Shown in pieces: positions 1 through 7,500 of a stretch of 11,159 bases of DNA (position 1 is its first letter; each line of letters begins with the position of its first letter). Where the stretch lies: the NCBI GenBank assembly GCA_038235385.1, contig JBBSTY010000134.1, positions 1-11,159 of the forward strand, written 5' to 3'. The translations under genes and the position numbers were made by a program. The notes under the pieces are model-generated. The model was not told where the DNA came from. It did no database searches and saw only the letters and a program-made list of their open reading frames with translations. This DNA is from JBBSTY01 sp038235385 (GTDB lineage Bacteria; Actinomycetota; Acidimicrobiia; Acidimicrobiales; Acidimicrobilacustridaceae).

Positions 1-1419
1 GCGCACGCCGAACCCGGTGCCACCCTTGGCCAGCTCGCCGTCGACGTCGCTGCTCCAGGCGCCGCCGGCGATGTCGAGGTGCGCCCAGGCGATGTCTGCG
101 CCGACGAACTCGCGGAGGAACAGCGCGGCGGTGATGGTGCCGCCGTCGGTGGTTCGGCTGATGTTGCGCAGGTCGGCGACATCGGAGTCGAGGCGCTTGC
201 GGTAGTCCGCAGGCATGGGCAGCTGCCACACCCGTTCGCCGGCGCGTTCGGCGGCGCCACGCACCTGGTCGATCCAACCCTGGTCGTTGCCGAGCAGGCC
301 GGCGACCCGGTTCCCGAGCGCCACCTCCACCGCACCGGTCAACGTGGCCAGGTCCAGGATCGCATCCGGCGCGGCCTCCGAGGCGAGCGACAGCGCGTCG
401 GCCAGAACCAGTCGACCCTCGGCGTCGGTGTTGAGGACCTCCACCGTCTTGCCGTTGCGGATGGTGAGCACGTCGCCGGGACGGGTGGCGTCGCCGCCGG
501 TCATGTTGTCGGTCATGGGGAGGTAGCCCGTCAGCTTGCAGCGAGGCGCCACCGTCGACACGACCGAGAACGCGCCCAGAACCGCGGCAGCGCCCCCCAT
601 GTCGTTCTTCATCGCCATCATCGACTGACCGGACTTGATCGACAGGCCGCCCGAGTCGAACGTGATCCCCTTGCCCACGAGCGCGAGCGAGCCTCGGGGC
701 TTGTCGGGCACGTAGGCGATCTCGACGAACCGCGCCGGTTGGTTCGAACCCCGGTTCACGCCCAGCAGACCGCCCAACCGGGCTTCGACGATCTGGTCGG
801 AGGTGAGCACGGTGATCTGGAGGTTCTCGCGCTCGGCGATCTCGACGGCCGACTCGGCGAGCAGCGCCGGGGTGAGGGTGCCCCCCGGGGTGTTCACCAG
901 GTCACGGGCGTAGACGACCGCCTCGCCGATGCGACAACCGAGGGCCAGCGCGTCCTGCACCCGCTTGCCGCCGCCGCCCACCACGACCAACCGACCGAAC
1001 GCGGCGGGCTCGGGAGCCGACTTGAACGCGGTGAACTGGTAGGCGCCGATGACCGTTCCCTCGGCGAGTGCCTGCGCAGCTCTTGCGCGCTCGGCCGGGG
1101 TCGTCGACTCGGCCAGCGCGTCGAGCAGGTGCGTCGCCACGACCGCATGGCGGTTGGCCGCCCGTGCCGCCACGGCCGACGCCCGACGGATCACATCCGG
1201 GGACACCTCCGACGAGGCGCCCAGTCCGACGAGCATGACCACCGCACCCGGGCGTGAGCCCGGCACCGTGAACACCTGGTCGACGTGGCCCTCGAAGCCA
1301 CGGGCGCGCAGGTAGTCCCAGTCGGTGTCGCCGCCGCCGAGCCGATCGGAGCACGCCGGGACCACCACGAGGTCGACGTCGTCGGGCAGCTGCTTGGTCA
1401 ACTCGATCGTGACGGCCAT
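1..1419 (-). CDS. pepA: Leucyl aminopeptidase, M17 family (3' end cut by window edge)
   Basis: Cytosolic zinc/manganese metallopeptidase that removes N-terminal residues from peptides. The 473 visible codons cover the N-terminal domain (about 1-150) and nearly all of the catalytic domain. The metal site is intact: GKGITFDSGG carries K250 and D255, D273 lies in KNDMGG, and the family signature NTDAEGRL carries D332 and E334. The catalytic pair K262 and R336 is also present. All keep the spacing of E. coli PepA with a constant offset of 20. The last visible motif, GTGFGV, is close to the usual C-terminus, so probably only 10-20 residues are missing beyond base 1. The ATG at 1419 has a clear AGGAG 7 nt upstream. 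It lies 37 bp downstream of the adenosyltransferase stop on the same strand, so the two are probably co-transcribed. Family assignment is secure; physiological substrates are unknown. Confidence 0.96.
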   Translation of the reverse strand, partial: MAVTIELTKQLPDDVDLVVVPACSDRLGGGDTDWDYLRARGFEGHVDQVFTVPGSRPGAVVMLVGLGASSEVSPDVIRRASAVAARAANRHAVVATHLLDALAESTTPAERARAAQALAEGTVIGAYQFTAFKSAPEPAAFGRLVVVGGGGKRVQDALALGCRIGEAVVYARDLVNTPGGTLTPALLAESAVEIAERENLQITVLTSDQIVEARLGGLLGVNRGSNQPARFVEIAYVPDKPRGSLALVGKGITFDSGGLSIKSGQSMMAMKNDMGGAAAVLGAFSVVSTVAPRCKLTGYLPMTDNMTGGDATRPGDVLTIRNGKTVEVLNTDAEGRLVLADALSLASEAAPDAILDLATLTGAVEVALGNRVAGLLGNDQGWIDQVRGAAERAGERVWQLPMPADYRKRLDSDVADLRNISRTTDGGTITAALFLREFVGADIAWAHLDIAGGAWSSDVDGELAKGGTGFGVR

Positions 1420-1426
1420 CACTGCT

Positions 1427-1431
1427 CTCCT
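1427..1431 (-). promoter_or_regulatory. Ribosome binding site of pepA
   Basis: Minus-strand AGGAG inside GAGGAGAG, with 7 nt between it and the pepA ATG. It fixes the pepA start. It contrasts with the adenosyltransferase, both AI-2E genes and metH, none of which has such a site; this fits pepA being an internal gene of an operon. Confidence 0.8.
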
Positions 1432-1456
1432 CGCGGGCGGTGTGTCCTCGACGGGG

Positions 1457-2017
1457 TCACGCCTGCACCGAACGGGCGGCGAGCGACGTCCCCTCGTCCC
1501 AGCGGGCCATGGTCCACACCAGGTCGCTGAGGCGGTTGAGGTACGCCACGACGTGGGAGCCGGCACAGGCGTCCCCGGCGGTGCGCACCGCGGCGATCGT
1601 GTCGCGCTCGGCCCGCCGCACCACGGTGCGGGCGACGTCGAGGTGCGCCGCCACCACGCGTTCGCCGGGGACGACGAACTCGTGCGGGAGCTCGAACCGC
1701 TCGCTCAACGCGTCGATGTGCTCCTCGAGCGCGACGACCATCTCCTCGGTCACGAGGTTCTGACCGGGGGTGAGCTTGGCCCGGTTGGCGGGATCGGTCG
1801 CCAGCTCGGCCATGAGCACCCACAGGTCGCGTTCGAGACCGATCAGCAGCGCGTCGAGCTCGCCGCCGCGCTCGGACGCCGCCCGGGCGACGCCCAGGGC
1901 CGCCTGGGCCTCGTCGACCGAGCCGTACGCCGACGGGAACACCGAGTCCTTCGGGACCCGACCTCCGTACAGCAGCCCGGTGGTTCCATCGTCGCCCTTG
2001 CGTGTGTAGACCTTCAT
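1457..2017 (-). CDS. pduO: ATP:cob(I)alamin adenosyltransferase, PduO type
   Basis: Transfers the adenosyl group of ATP to cob(I)alamin, giving coenzyme B12 (AdoCbl) for assimilation or salvage of corrinoids. The 186 aa length is normal for the PduO/MMAB family. Seen in sequence: the N-terminal ATP-binding segment TRKGDDGTTGLLYGGRVPKD (residues 5-24), YGSVDEAQAALG near residues 31-42, VARTVVRRAER ending at residue 138, and NRLSDL at 161-166, together the family's ATP/cobalamin-site signature. A variation is FVVPGER where many members have a PGGS-like turn. ATG 2017 is preceded by no Shine-Dalgarno but by a TAGGCT box 9 nt upstream, suggesting a leaderless or nearly leaderless mRNA. pepA follows after 37 bp. 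No other cobalamin biosynthesis gene is adjacent. PGAP-style annotation often names such genes cobO, but the fold signature here is PduO-type, not CobA/BtuR P-loop type. Confidence 0.93.
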   Translation of the reverse strand: MKVYTRKGDDGTTGLLYGGRVPKDSVFPSAYGSVDEAQAALGVARAASERGGELDALLIGLERDLWVLMAELATDPANRAKLTPGQNLVTEEMVVALEEHIDALSERFELPHEFVVPGERVVAAHLDVARTVVRRAERDTIAAVRTAGDACAGSHVVAYLNRLSDLVWTMARWDEGTSLAARSVQA

Positions 2018-2026
2018 CGGTCGCCG

Positions 2027-2032
2027 AGCCTA
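2027..2032 (-). promoter_or_regulatory. Predicted -10 box of the adenosyltransferase-pepA operon
   Basis: Minus-strand TAGGCT matches the actinobacterial TANNNT -10 consensus; 9 nt separate it from the ATG at 2017. A start site 6-8 nt downstream would leave a leader of about 0-3 nt. No convincing -35 is visible. Prediction from sequence only. Confidence 0.45.
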
Positions 2033-2050
2033 CCGGTGCAGCGACACCGG
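2033..2050. repeat. Inverted repeat CCGGTG-N6-CACCGG, possible operator
   Basis: A perfect 6-bp inverted repeat with a 6-nt spacer directly abuts the predicted -10 box of the adenosyltransferase and occupies its spacer/-35 region. An alternative hairpin, GCAGCG (2038-2043) with CGCTGC (2057-2062), overlaps it and could act as a weak terminator for the AI-2E gene ending at 2089; it has no T-tract. Six-bp arms can arise by chance in DNA this GC-rich. Confidence 0.3.
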
Positions 2051-2088
2051 CCGGACCGCTGCGATCGTCGTGCTCAGGGTCGTCGGGC

Positions 2089-3213
2089 TCAGAGGTCGGG
2101 GGGCGTGGGCTCCATGAGCGCCCGCATCGCGCTCACGGCGTTGTCGTGACCGGCGGTGAGCTCTCGGAGGAACGCCAGCCCGAACACCAGCGCCGCCAGC
2201 ATCACGATGAGGCCGCCGGGTCCGTAGAGCTGGAACCCGATGAGGGCGGCGATCACGGTGAGACCCGGTCCGACGCGCAACGACCGGGCGACGATCCGCT
2301 TTTCGACCACGACGACGTCGACGATCTGGACGAGCACCGCGACCGCGACGATGGCGAGCGCGACCGGGATCGACGTGCCGGTCTGGCTGATGGCGAGCGG
2401 CACCGACGCGATCACGATGCCGAAGCCGGGGACGAGGCTCACGAAGGCGAACCACGCAGCGATCGCCGTCGGGGTCTCCATGCCGACCGCCGCCGCGGCG
2501 ACCCACGCGATCGCGCCGACCACGAGCGCCCGCAGGATCATGAGCCACACGTAGCGGGTCGCGCCTTGGTACGACGCGACCACGCACCGCTGGAACCGGT
2601 ACGCCACGACCGGGTCGTCGATCTGGGCGAACCCCGACCGGAGGATGCGTGGCCCGAAGATGAGCATCAGCAGGCTGAGGGTCCAGATGGCGAACAGCGC
2701 GCCACCGCTCGACGCCGCCGACTGCACGGCCTCGGCCGCGCTGCCGCCGGTCATCTCCAGTGGGAGGTCCTCGAAGAACGACTGGACCTTCCCGCTCAGA
2801 CCGAACTCGGTGGCGACCTGACCGAGCTGGGACGACTCCTCGAGCTCGCGTGCCGTGGTGTACGCATCCTTCTCGAGCGACGCGATCTGGCGGGACATCT
2901 CGTCGAAGCCGCGGTACCCGAGCAGGCCGATGAGCACGACCACGCCCAGCACGACGGTGGCGATCGCCAGCCACCCCGGCAGGAACCGGCGCAGCCACAT
3001 GGCGGCAGGTTCGTAGAGCCCCGCCAGGGCCGTGGCGATGGCGAGCCACCACAGCGTGGTGTCGGCCAGCGCGACCAACTGGAGCACGACGATGGCCCCG
3101 ACGACCACCAGAACCGCCCGGACGACCGAGAACGACGTGAACCGGATCCGTTCCCGGGGAGCGTCGGGACCGGGTGGGAGACCAGTCGCACCGGTCCCCG
3201 GTGGCGTGACCAT
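2089..3213 (-). CDS. AI-2E/PerM-family membrane transporter (374 aa)
   Basis: Integral membrane protein of the AI-2E (DUF20, PerM/YdiK/TqsA) superfamily, whose members are proposed exporters of small molecules or ion antiporters; the substrate cannot be read from sequence. Topology fits the family: a Pro-rich N-terminus (1-25), hydrophobic segments at about 29-50, 53-68 and 80-100, then a soluble amphipathic region (about 102-168), then C-terminal segments at about 171-190, 221-244, 248-278, 282-303 and 315-349. The C-terminal half has the typical SLVPGFGIVIAS, VGPGLTVIAALIGFQL and GPGGLIVMLAALVFG stretches. The very C-terminus is short and soluble. The ATG at 3213 has no Shine-Dalgarno; a TACTGT box ends 8 nt upstream. 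It is divergent from, and distantly paralogous to, the plus-strand AI-2E gene. Compared with that gene, it lacks the DGP motif after the first C-terminal helix (here FGP-RI), so the two probably differ in substrate or role. Confidence 0.86.
   Translation of the reverse strand: MVTPPGTGATGLPPGPDAPRERIRFTSFSVVRAVLVVVGAIVVLQLVALADTTLWWLAIATALAGLYEPAAMWLRRFLPGWLAIATVVLGVVVLIGLLGYRGFDEMSRQIASLEKDAYTTARELEESSQLGQVATEFGLSGKVQSFFEDLPLEMTGGSAAEAVQSAASSGGALFAIWTLSLLMLIFGPRILRSGFAQIDDPVVAYRFQRCVVASYQGATRYVWLMILRALVVGAIAWVAAAAVGMETPTAIAAWFAFVSLVPGFGIVIASVPLAISQTGTSIPVALAIVAVAVLVQIVDVVVVEKRIVARSLRVGPGLTVIAALIGFQLYGPGGLIVMLAALVFGLAFLRELTAGHDNAVSAMRALMEPTPPDL
3189..3203. repeat. Inverted repeat CACCGG-N3-CCGGTG near the divergent AI-2E promoter
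   Basis: A perfect 6-bp inverted repeat with a 3-nt spacer, ending 17 nt before the plus-strand TACAGT box, so it covers the expected -35 position of the plus-strand gene. It also lies inside codons 4-9 of the minus-strand AI-2E gene. The arms use the same hexamers as the repeat at 2033-2050, in opposite order. It may be chance in GC-rich coding DNA. Confidence 0.25.
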
Positions 3214-3220
3214 GGCTCGC

Positions 3221-3227
3221 TACAGTA
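3221..3227. promoter_or_regulatory. Symmetric -10 box shared by the two divergent AI-2E genes
   Basis: TACAGTA reads as TACAGT on the plus strand (3221-3226) and TACTGT on the minus strand (3227-3222); both match TANNNT. From it, 7 nt lead to the GTG at 3234 and 8 nt to the ATG at 3213. Both distances suit leaderless transcription, and neither start has a Shine-Dalgarno. The two start codons are only 20 bp apart, so no room remains for two separate promoters unless each lies within the opposite gene. Predicted from sequence; -35 elements are not recognisable. Confidence 0.55.
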
Positions 3228-3233
3228 CCGACG

Positions 3234-4451
3234 GTGCCCCCTCCAGACCGTGATGCCTCGGGAGCAGACACCGGTGAGGATCCTGGCGCCCAAGTCTTCC
3301 CCGGGCGTTTCCTCCCGGTCCGGGTGGTCGACCTCGACCCCCGGTCGGTCCTCGTCGCGGTCGCCACCGTGTTCGCCATCGTCGCCGTGGTGGCCATGGC
3401 GCTCAGCGGGCCGGCCGCCGCCCTGATCGTCGTGGCCGGGCTCCTGGCCTTCGCCCTCGACCCGGTGGTCGACGTGATCGAGCAGCGCTTCGGGCTCCAC
3501 CGCGGCTATGCCGTCGCCGTCCTCGTGCTCGGCGTCGTGGTGATCACCGCCGGCACCCTCGCGATCCTCGGCCCGCAGACGGTCGAGCAGGCACGGGGCT
3601 TCCAGAACGACCTGCCCAAGGTGGTCGACGAGCTCGACGGCCTCCCGCTCGTCGGGACGTACCTCGCCGAGAACGACGTACCCCAGAAGATCCAGGACTG
3701 GGCCGCCCGGCTCCCCCGCCAACTCTCCGGCGACACCTCCCAGATCACCAACGCGGCCGAGGTGGTGACCACCACGCTGCTCGCCGCGCTCGGCATGGCG
3801 CTCATCCTGATCGCGCTGCTGATCGACGGCCCGTGGCTCGTGGCCGGAGCACAACGGCTCATCCCGCCCGAACGGCGAGAGACGGCGAACCGCCTCGGCA
3901 ACATCGTCGGTCGGGTGATCGGCCGGTACTTCGCCGGGTCGTTGCTCCTGTCGGTGCTCCAGGGACTGCAGGTCCTCGTCACCGGGCTCGTCCTCGGCGT
4001 GCCGCTGAGCCCGCTCCTCGCGGTCTGGGCGGCGGTGTGGAACCTCGTCCCCCAACTCGGCGGCGCCATCGGCGGCATCGTCTTCGTGCTCGTCGCGTTC
4101 ACCCAGGGGGCCACCACCGGGATCATCGCCGGCGTGGTCTTCATGGTCTACATGACCTTCGCCAACAACGTCCTGCTGCCGGTCATCCTGGGCAAGGCGG
4201 TCGACATCTCGCCGCTCACCACCATGGTCGCCACCATCGCCGGCTTCTCCATCGGCGGGATCATCGGCGCCATGCTCGCCGTCCCGCTGATCGGTGCGGG
4301 CAAGGCGATGTACCTCGAGGTCCGCTCCCACCGCAGATCCGACATCTCCCGAGACCACGATCCTCCGCCACCCGGTCCGTTCACCCGGACCGTCCGGCGG
4401 TTCCGGTCGCGACCCGGCGCCGGCGGAGGCGCGGCGCCCGCCACCACCTGA
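3234..4451 (+). CDS. AI-2E/PerM-family membrane transporter (405 aa)
   Basis: Second AI-2E (DUF20) superfamily membrane protein, a putative efflux or antiport permease of unknown substrate. A Pro/Asp-rich soluble N-terminus (1-33) precedes hydrophobic segments at about 38-59, 60-78 and 91-113; a soluble region (about 114-175) follows; then helices at about 178-197, 232-255, 259-291, 294-316 and 325-358. Family motifs are well kept: LIDGPW at 196-201, PPERRETANRLGNIVGRVIGR (start at about 211), NLVPQLGGAIGG at 270-281, NNVLLPVILGKAVDISPL at 311-328 and GGIIGAMLAVPL at 341-352. The C-terminal tail (361-405) is Arg/Pro/Gly-rich and probably cytosolic and disordered. I chose the GTG at 3234 because it is the start that fits the -10 box; the variable N-terminus leaves a later start possible. 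metH begins 65 bp downstream on the same strand, with its own predicted promoter. Confidence 0.9.
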   Translation: MPPPDRDASGADTGEDPGAQVFPGRFLPVRVVDLDPRSVLVAVATVFAIVAVVAMALSGPAAALIVVAGLLAFALDPVVDVIEQRFGLHRGYAVAVLVLGVVVITAGTLAILGPQTVEQARGFQNDLPKVVDELDGLPLVGTYLAENDVPQKIQDWAARLPRQLSGDTSQITNAAEVVTTTLLAALGMALILIALLIDGPWLVAGAQRLIPPERRETANRLGNIVGRVIGRYFAGSLLLSVLQGLQVLVTGLVLGVPLSPLLAVWAAVWNLVPQLGGAIGGIVFVLVAFTQGATTGIIAGVVFMVYMTFANNVLLPVILGKAVDISPLTTMVATIAGFSIGGIIGAMLAVPLIGAGKAMYLEVRSHRRSDISRDHDPPPPGPFTRTVRRFRSRPGAGGGAAPATT

Positions 4452-4476
4452 CCGTCGACCGGCGACCCCTGCTGGG

Positions 4477-4492
4477 CGATGATCGTCCATCG
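4477..4492. repeat. Inverted repeat CGATG-N6-CATCG upstream of metH
   Basis: A perfect 5-bp inverted repeat with a 6-nt spacer lies 12 nt before the predicted metH -10 box and covers the -35 region, a usual place for a repressor or activator site. It is short, could be chance, and resembles no regulator site I can name with confidence. As RNA it would be only a weak hairpin without a T-tract, so I do not call it a terminator. Confidence 0.25.
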
Positions 4493-4504
4493 ACGGGGCG
4501 GCGG

Positions 4505-4510
4505 TAGCCT
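4505..4510 (+). promoter_or_regulatory. Predicted -10 box of metH (leaderless)
   Basis: TAGCCT matches TANNNT and is followed by 6 nt (CTGGCC) and then the metH ATG. This places the transcription start at or next to the A of the start codon. There is no Shine-Dalgarno upstream of metH, which supports a leaderless mRNA. It also means no cobalamin riboswitch could precede metH on this transcript. Confidence 0.5.
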
Positions 4511-4516
4511 CTGGCC

Positions 4517-7500
4517 ATGACCAGTTACCTCGAAGCTGTCAACGAGCGCGTCGTCATCTTCGACGGCGCGTTCGGGACCGGAGTGCAGGAGAAGAACCTC
4601 TCCGCCGACGATTTCGGAGGACCAGACCTCGAAGGCTGCAACGAGCTGCTCGTGCTCACCCGGCCCGATGTCATCGCCGACCTACACCGGCAGTTCTTCG
4701 AGGTGGGGGTCGACGTCGTCGAGACCGCCACGTTCGGCGCGTTCGGGCCCCCGCTCGCCGAGTACGGCATCGCCGACAAGGCCTACGAGATCAACCTCGA
4801 GGCCACCCGCATCGCCCGAGAGGTCGCCGACCGCTACAGCACGCCGGAGAGGCCACGCTTCGTCGCCGGGTCCATGGGCCCGGGCACCAAGTCGCCGACC
4901 CTCGGCCAGATCCCCTTCGACGACCTGGTCGACATGTACGAGATCCAGGTCGACGGCCTCCTCACCGGCGGGGTCGATCTCCTCCTCATGGAGACCCACT
5001 TCGACCTGCTGTGCGTGAAGGCATCGGTCATCGCCGCCCGCCGCTCGATGGCCCGCCTGGGCATCGAGGTGCCGATCCAGATCCAGGTCACCATGGAGAC
5101 CACCGGGCGCATGCTGCTCGGCTCGGAGATCGCTGCCGCCCTCACCACCATCGAGGCCCTGCGCCCCGACGTCATCGGCATCAACTGCGCCACCGGACCC
5201 GCCGAGATGGGCGAGCACCTGCGCTACCTCGCCGCCCACTCGCGCATCCCGATCTCGTGCCTCCCCAACGCCGGGATGCCATCGGTGGTCGACGGCAAGA
5301 TGCACTACGACCTCACCCCCGACCAACTCGCCGACTACCACCGGCGCCACGTCACCGACCTCGGCATCAACATCATCGGCGGCTGCTGCGGCACCACCCC
5401 CGCCCACCTGCAGGCCGTGGTCGACGCCTGCGCCGACCTCGAGGTGGTCCCCCGCTCCCCCGAGCACGAGCCCGCGGCGTCGTCCATCTACTCGCCGGTG
5501 CCGTTCCACCAGGACACGTCGTTCCTCATCATCGGTGAACGCACCAACGCCAACGGATCCAAGAAGTTCCGCGAGGCGATGCTCGAGGCCGACTGGGACC
5601 TCTGCGTGCAGATGGCCAAGGACCAGGTGAAGGAGGGCGCGCACGTCCTCGATGTCTGCGTCGACTACGTCGGCCGCGACGGCACCGTCGACATGACCGA
5701 GATCGCCCAGCGCTTCGCCACCCAATCGAGTGCACCGCTCGTGCTCGACTCCACCGAGCCCGAGGTGATGGAAGCCGGCCTCAAGTGGGTCGGAGGTCGC
5801 GCCATCCTCAACTCGGCCAACCTGGAGGACGGCGAGGCACCCGGAAGCCGCCTCGACCGGGTCTTCACCCTTGCCGCGCAGTACGGCGCGGCGGTCATCT
5901 GCCTGCTCATCGACGAGGAGGGTCAGGCCCGCGACGCCGAGTGGAAGATGCGCATCGCCCATCGCATCACCGACCTCGCGGTCAACCGCTACGGCCTCGA
6001 GCCGAGCGACCTCATCTTCGATGCGCTCACCTTCCCGCTCTCCACCGGCGACGACGATCTGCGCAAGGACGCCATGGAGACCATGGCCGCGATCACACGC
6101 ATCAAGGCCGAGATCCCGGGAGCCCACACCACCCTCGGCCTCTCGAACGTGTCGTTCGGTCTCAAGCCGGCGGCCCGCCACGTCCTCAACTCGGTGTTCC
6201 TCTACGAGTGCGTCAACGCCGGGCTCGACTCGGCCATCGTGCACGCCGCTCGCATCATGCCGCTCAACAAGATCCCCGAGGAGCAGCTCCAGGTCTGCCT
6301 CGACCTCATCTACGACCGCCGCACGCCCGGCTACGACCCGCTGCAGAAGCTGCTCGAGGTGTTCGCCGATGTCAACGCCGCCGAGGTCGTGGTGGAGGAC
6401 CGCACCGACTGGACGATCGAGAAGATCCTCTCGACGCGCATCATCGACGGCGAGCGCGATGGCCTCGAGGCCGACCTCGATCGCGCGCTGGCCAGCGGGA
6501 TCACCCCACTCGCCATCATCAACGACATCCTCCTCTCGGGCATGAAGACCGTCGGCGAGCTCTTCGGCAGCGGTCAGATGCAACTGCCCTTCGTGCTCCA
6601 GTCGGCCCAGACCATGAAGACCTCGGTCGCCTACCTCGAGCCGCTCATGGAGAAGGACGACTCCGGAGGCAAGGGCCGCATCGTGCTCGCCACGGTCAAG
6701 GGCGACGTGCACGACATCGGCAAGAACCTCGTCGACATCATCCTCACCAACAACGGCTACGAGGTGCACAACATCGGCATCAAGGTCGGCATCGCCGACA
6801 TGATCGAGAAGGCGCTCGAGGTGAAGGCCGATGCCATCGGCATGAGCGGCCTGCTGGTGAAGAGCACGCTCATCATGCGAGACAACCTCGACGAGCTCAA
6901 CAGCCGCGAGCTCTCGAACATCCCGGTGCTGCTCGGCGGCGCCGCGCTCACCCGCACGTTCGTCGAGCGCGACCTCCGATCGATCTACGACGGTCGGCTG
7001 TTCTACGGCAAGGATGCCTTCGAGGGCCTCCACGTCATGGATCGCCTCGGCGAGATCAAGCGCGGCGGCGAGGACGATCCCGACTGGGGTCGGGTGCCCA
7101 CCGAGTCCACCATCCGCAGCCGGCTCAACCTGCCTGAGGGCGCGGACGACGACGTCGAGCTGCCCGAACGCTCGCCCGCCGTCGAGACCGACAACGAGCT
7201 GTTCGTTCCCCCCTTCGTCGGCTCCAAGATCGTCAAGGGCATCGCCATCGACGACATCGCCGGCTACATCAACGAGACGGCGCTGTTCCGCAACCAGTGG
7301 CAGTTCCGTCCGGAGAAGTCCGCCGACGGCTCCGTCGAGACCGACGACGAGTTCAAGGAGCGGATCCGTCCGCAGCTGCGGGCGCAGCTCGCCGACGCCA
7401 AGGCCCAGGACGCGCTGGTGCCCCAGGTGGTCTACGGCTACTTCGCGGCCAACAGCGACGGCGACGACATCGTCATCTGGAAGGACGACACGCGTTCGGC

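Noticed and set aside
79..1257. Long plus-strand open frame opposite pepA.
   Set aside because: It is an antisense shadow of a conserved gene with every M17 catalytic residue; the product is rich in R, G, H and E with no recognisable domain.
2002..4490. Long open frames on both strands overlapping the AI-2E genes (for example 2002-3426 plus, 2796-4490 minus).
   Set aside because: They are rich in D, R, H, G or low-complexity Arg/Pro, cross the divergent promoter, and show no family motif, while the two transporter frames do.
4452..4516. Cobalamin riboswitch or terminator between the AI-2E gene and metH.
   Set aside because: Only 65 bp are available, too short for a cobalamin riboswitch, and I see no strong GC hairpin followed by a T-tract.
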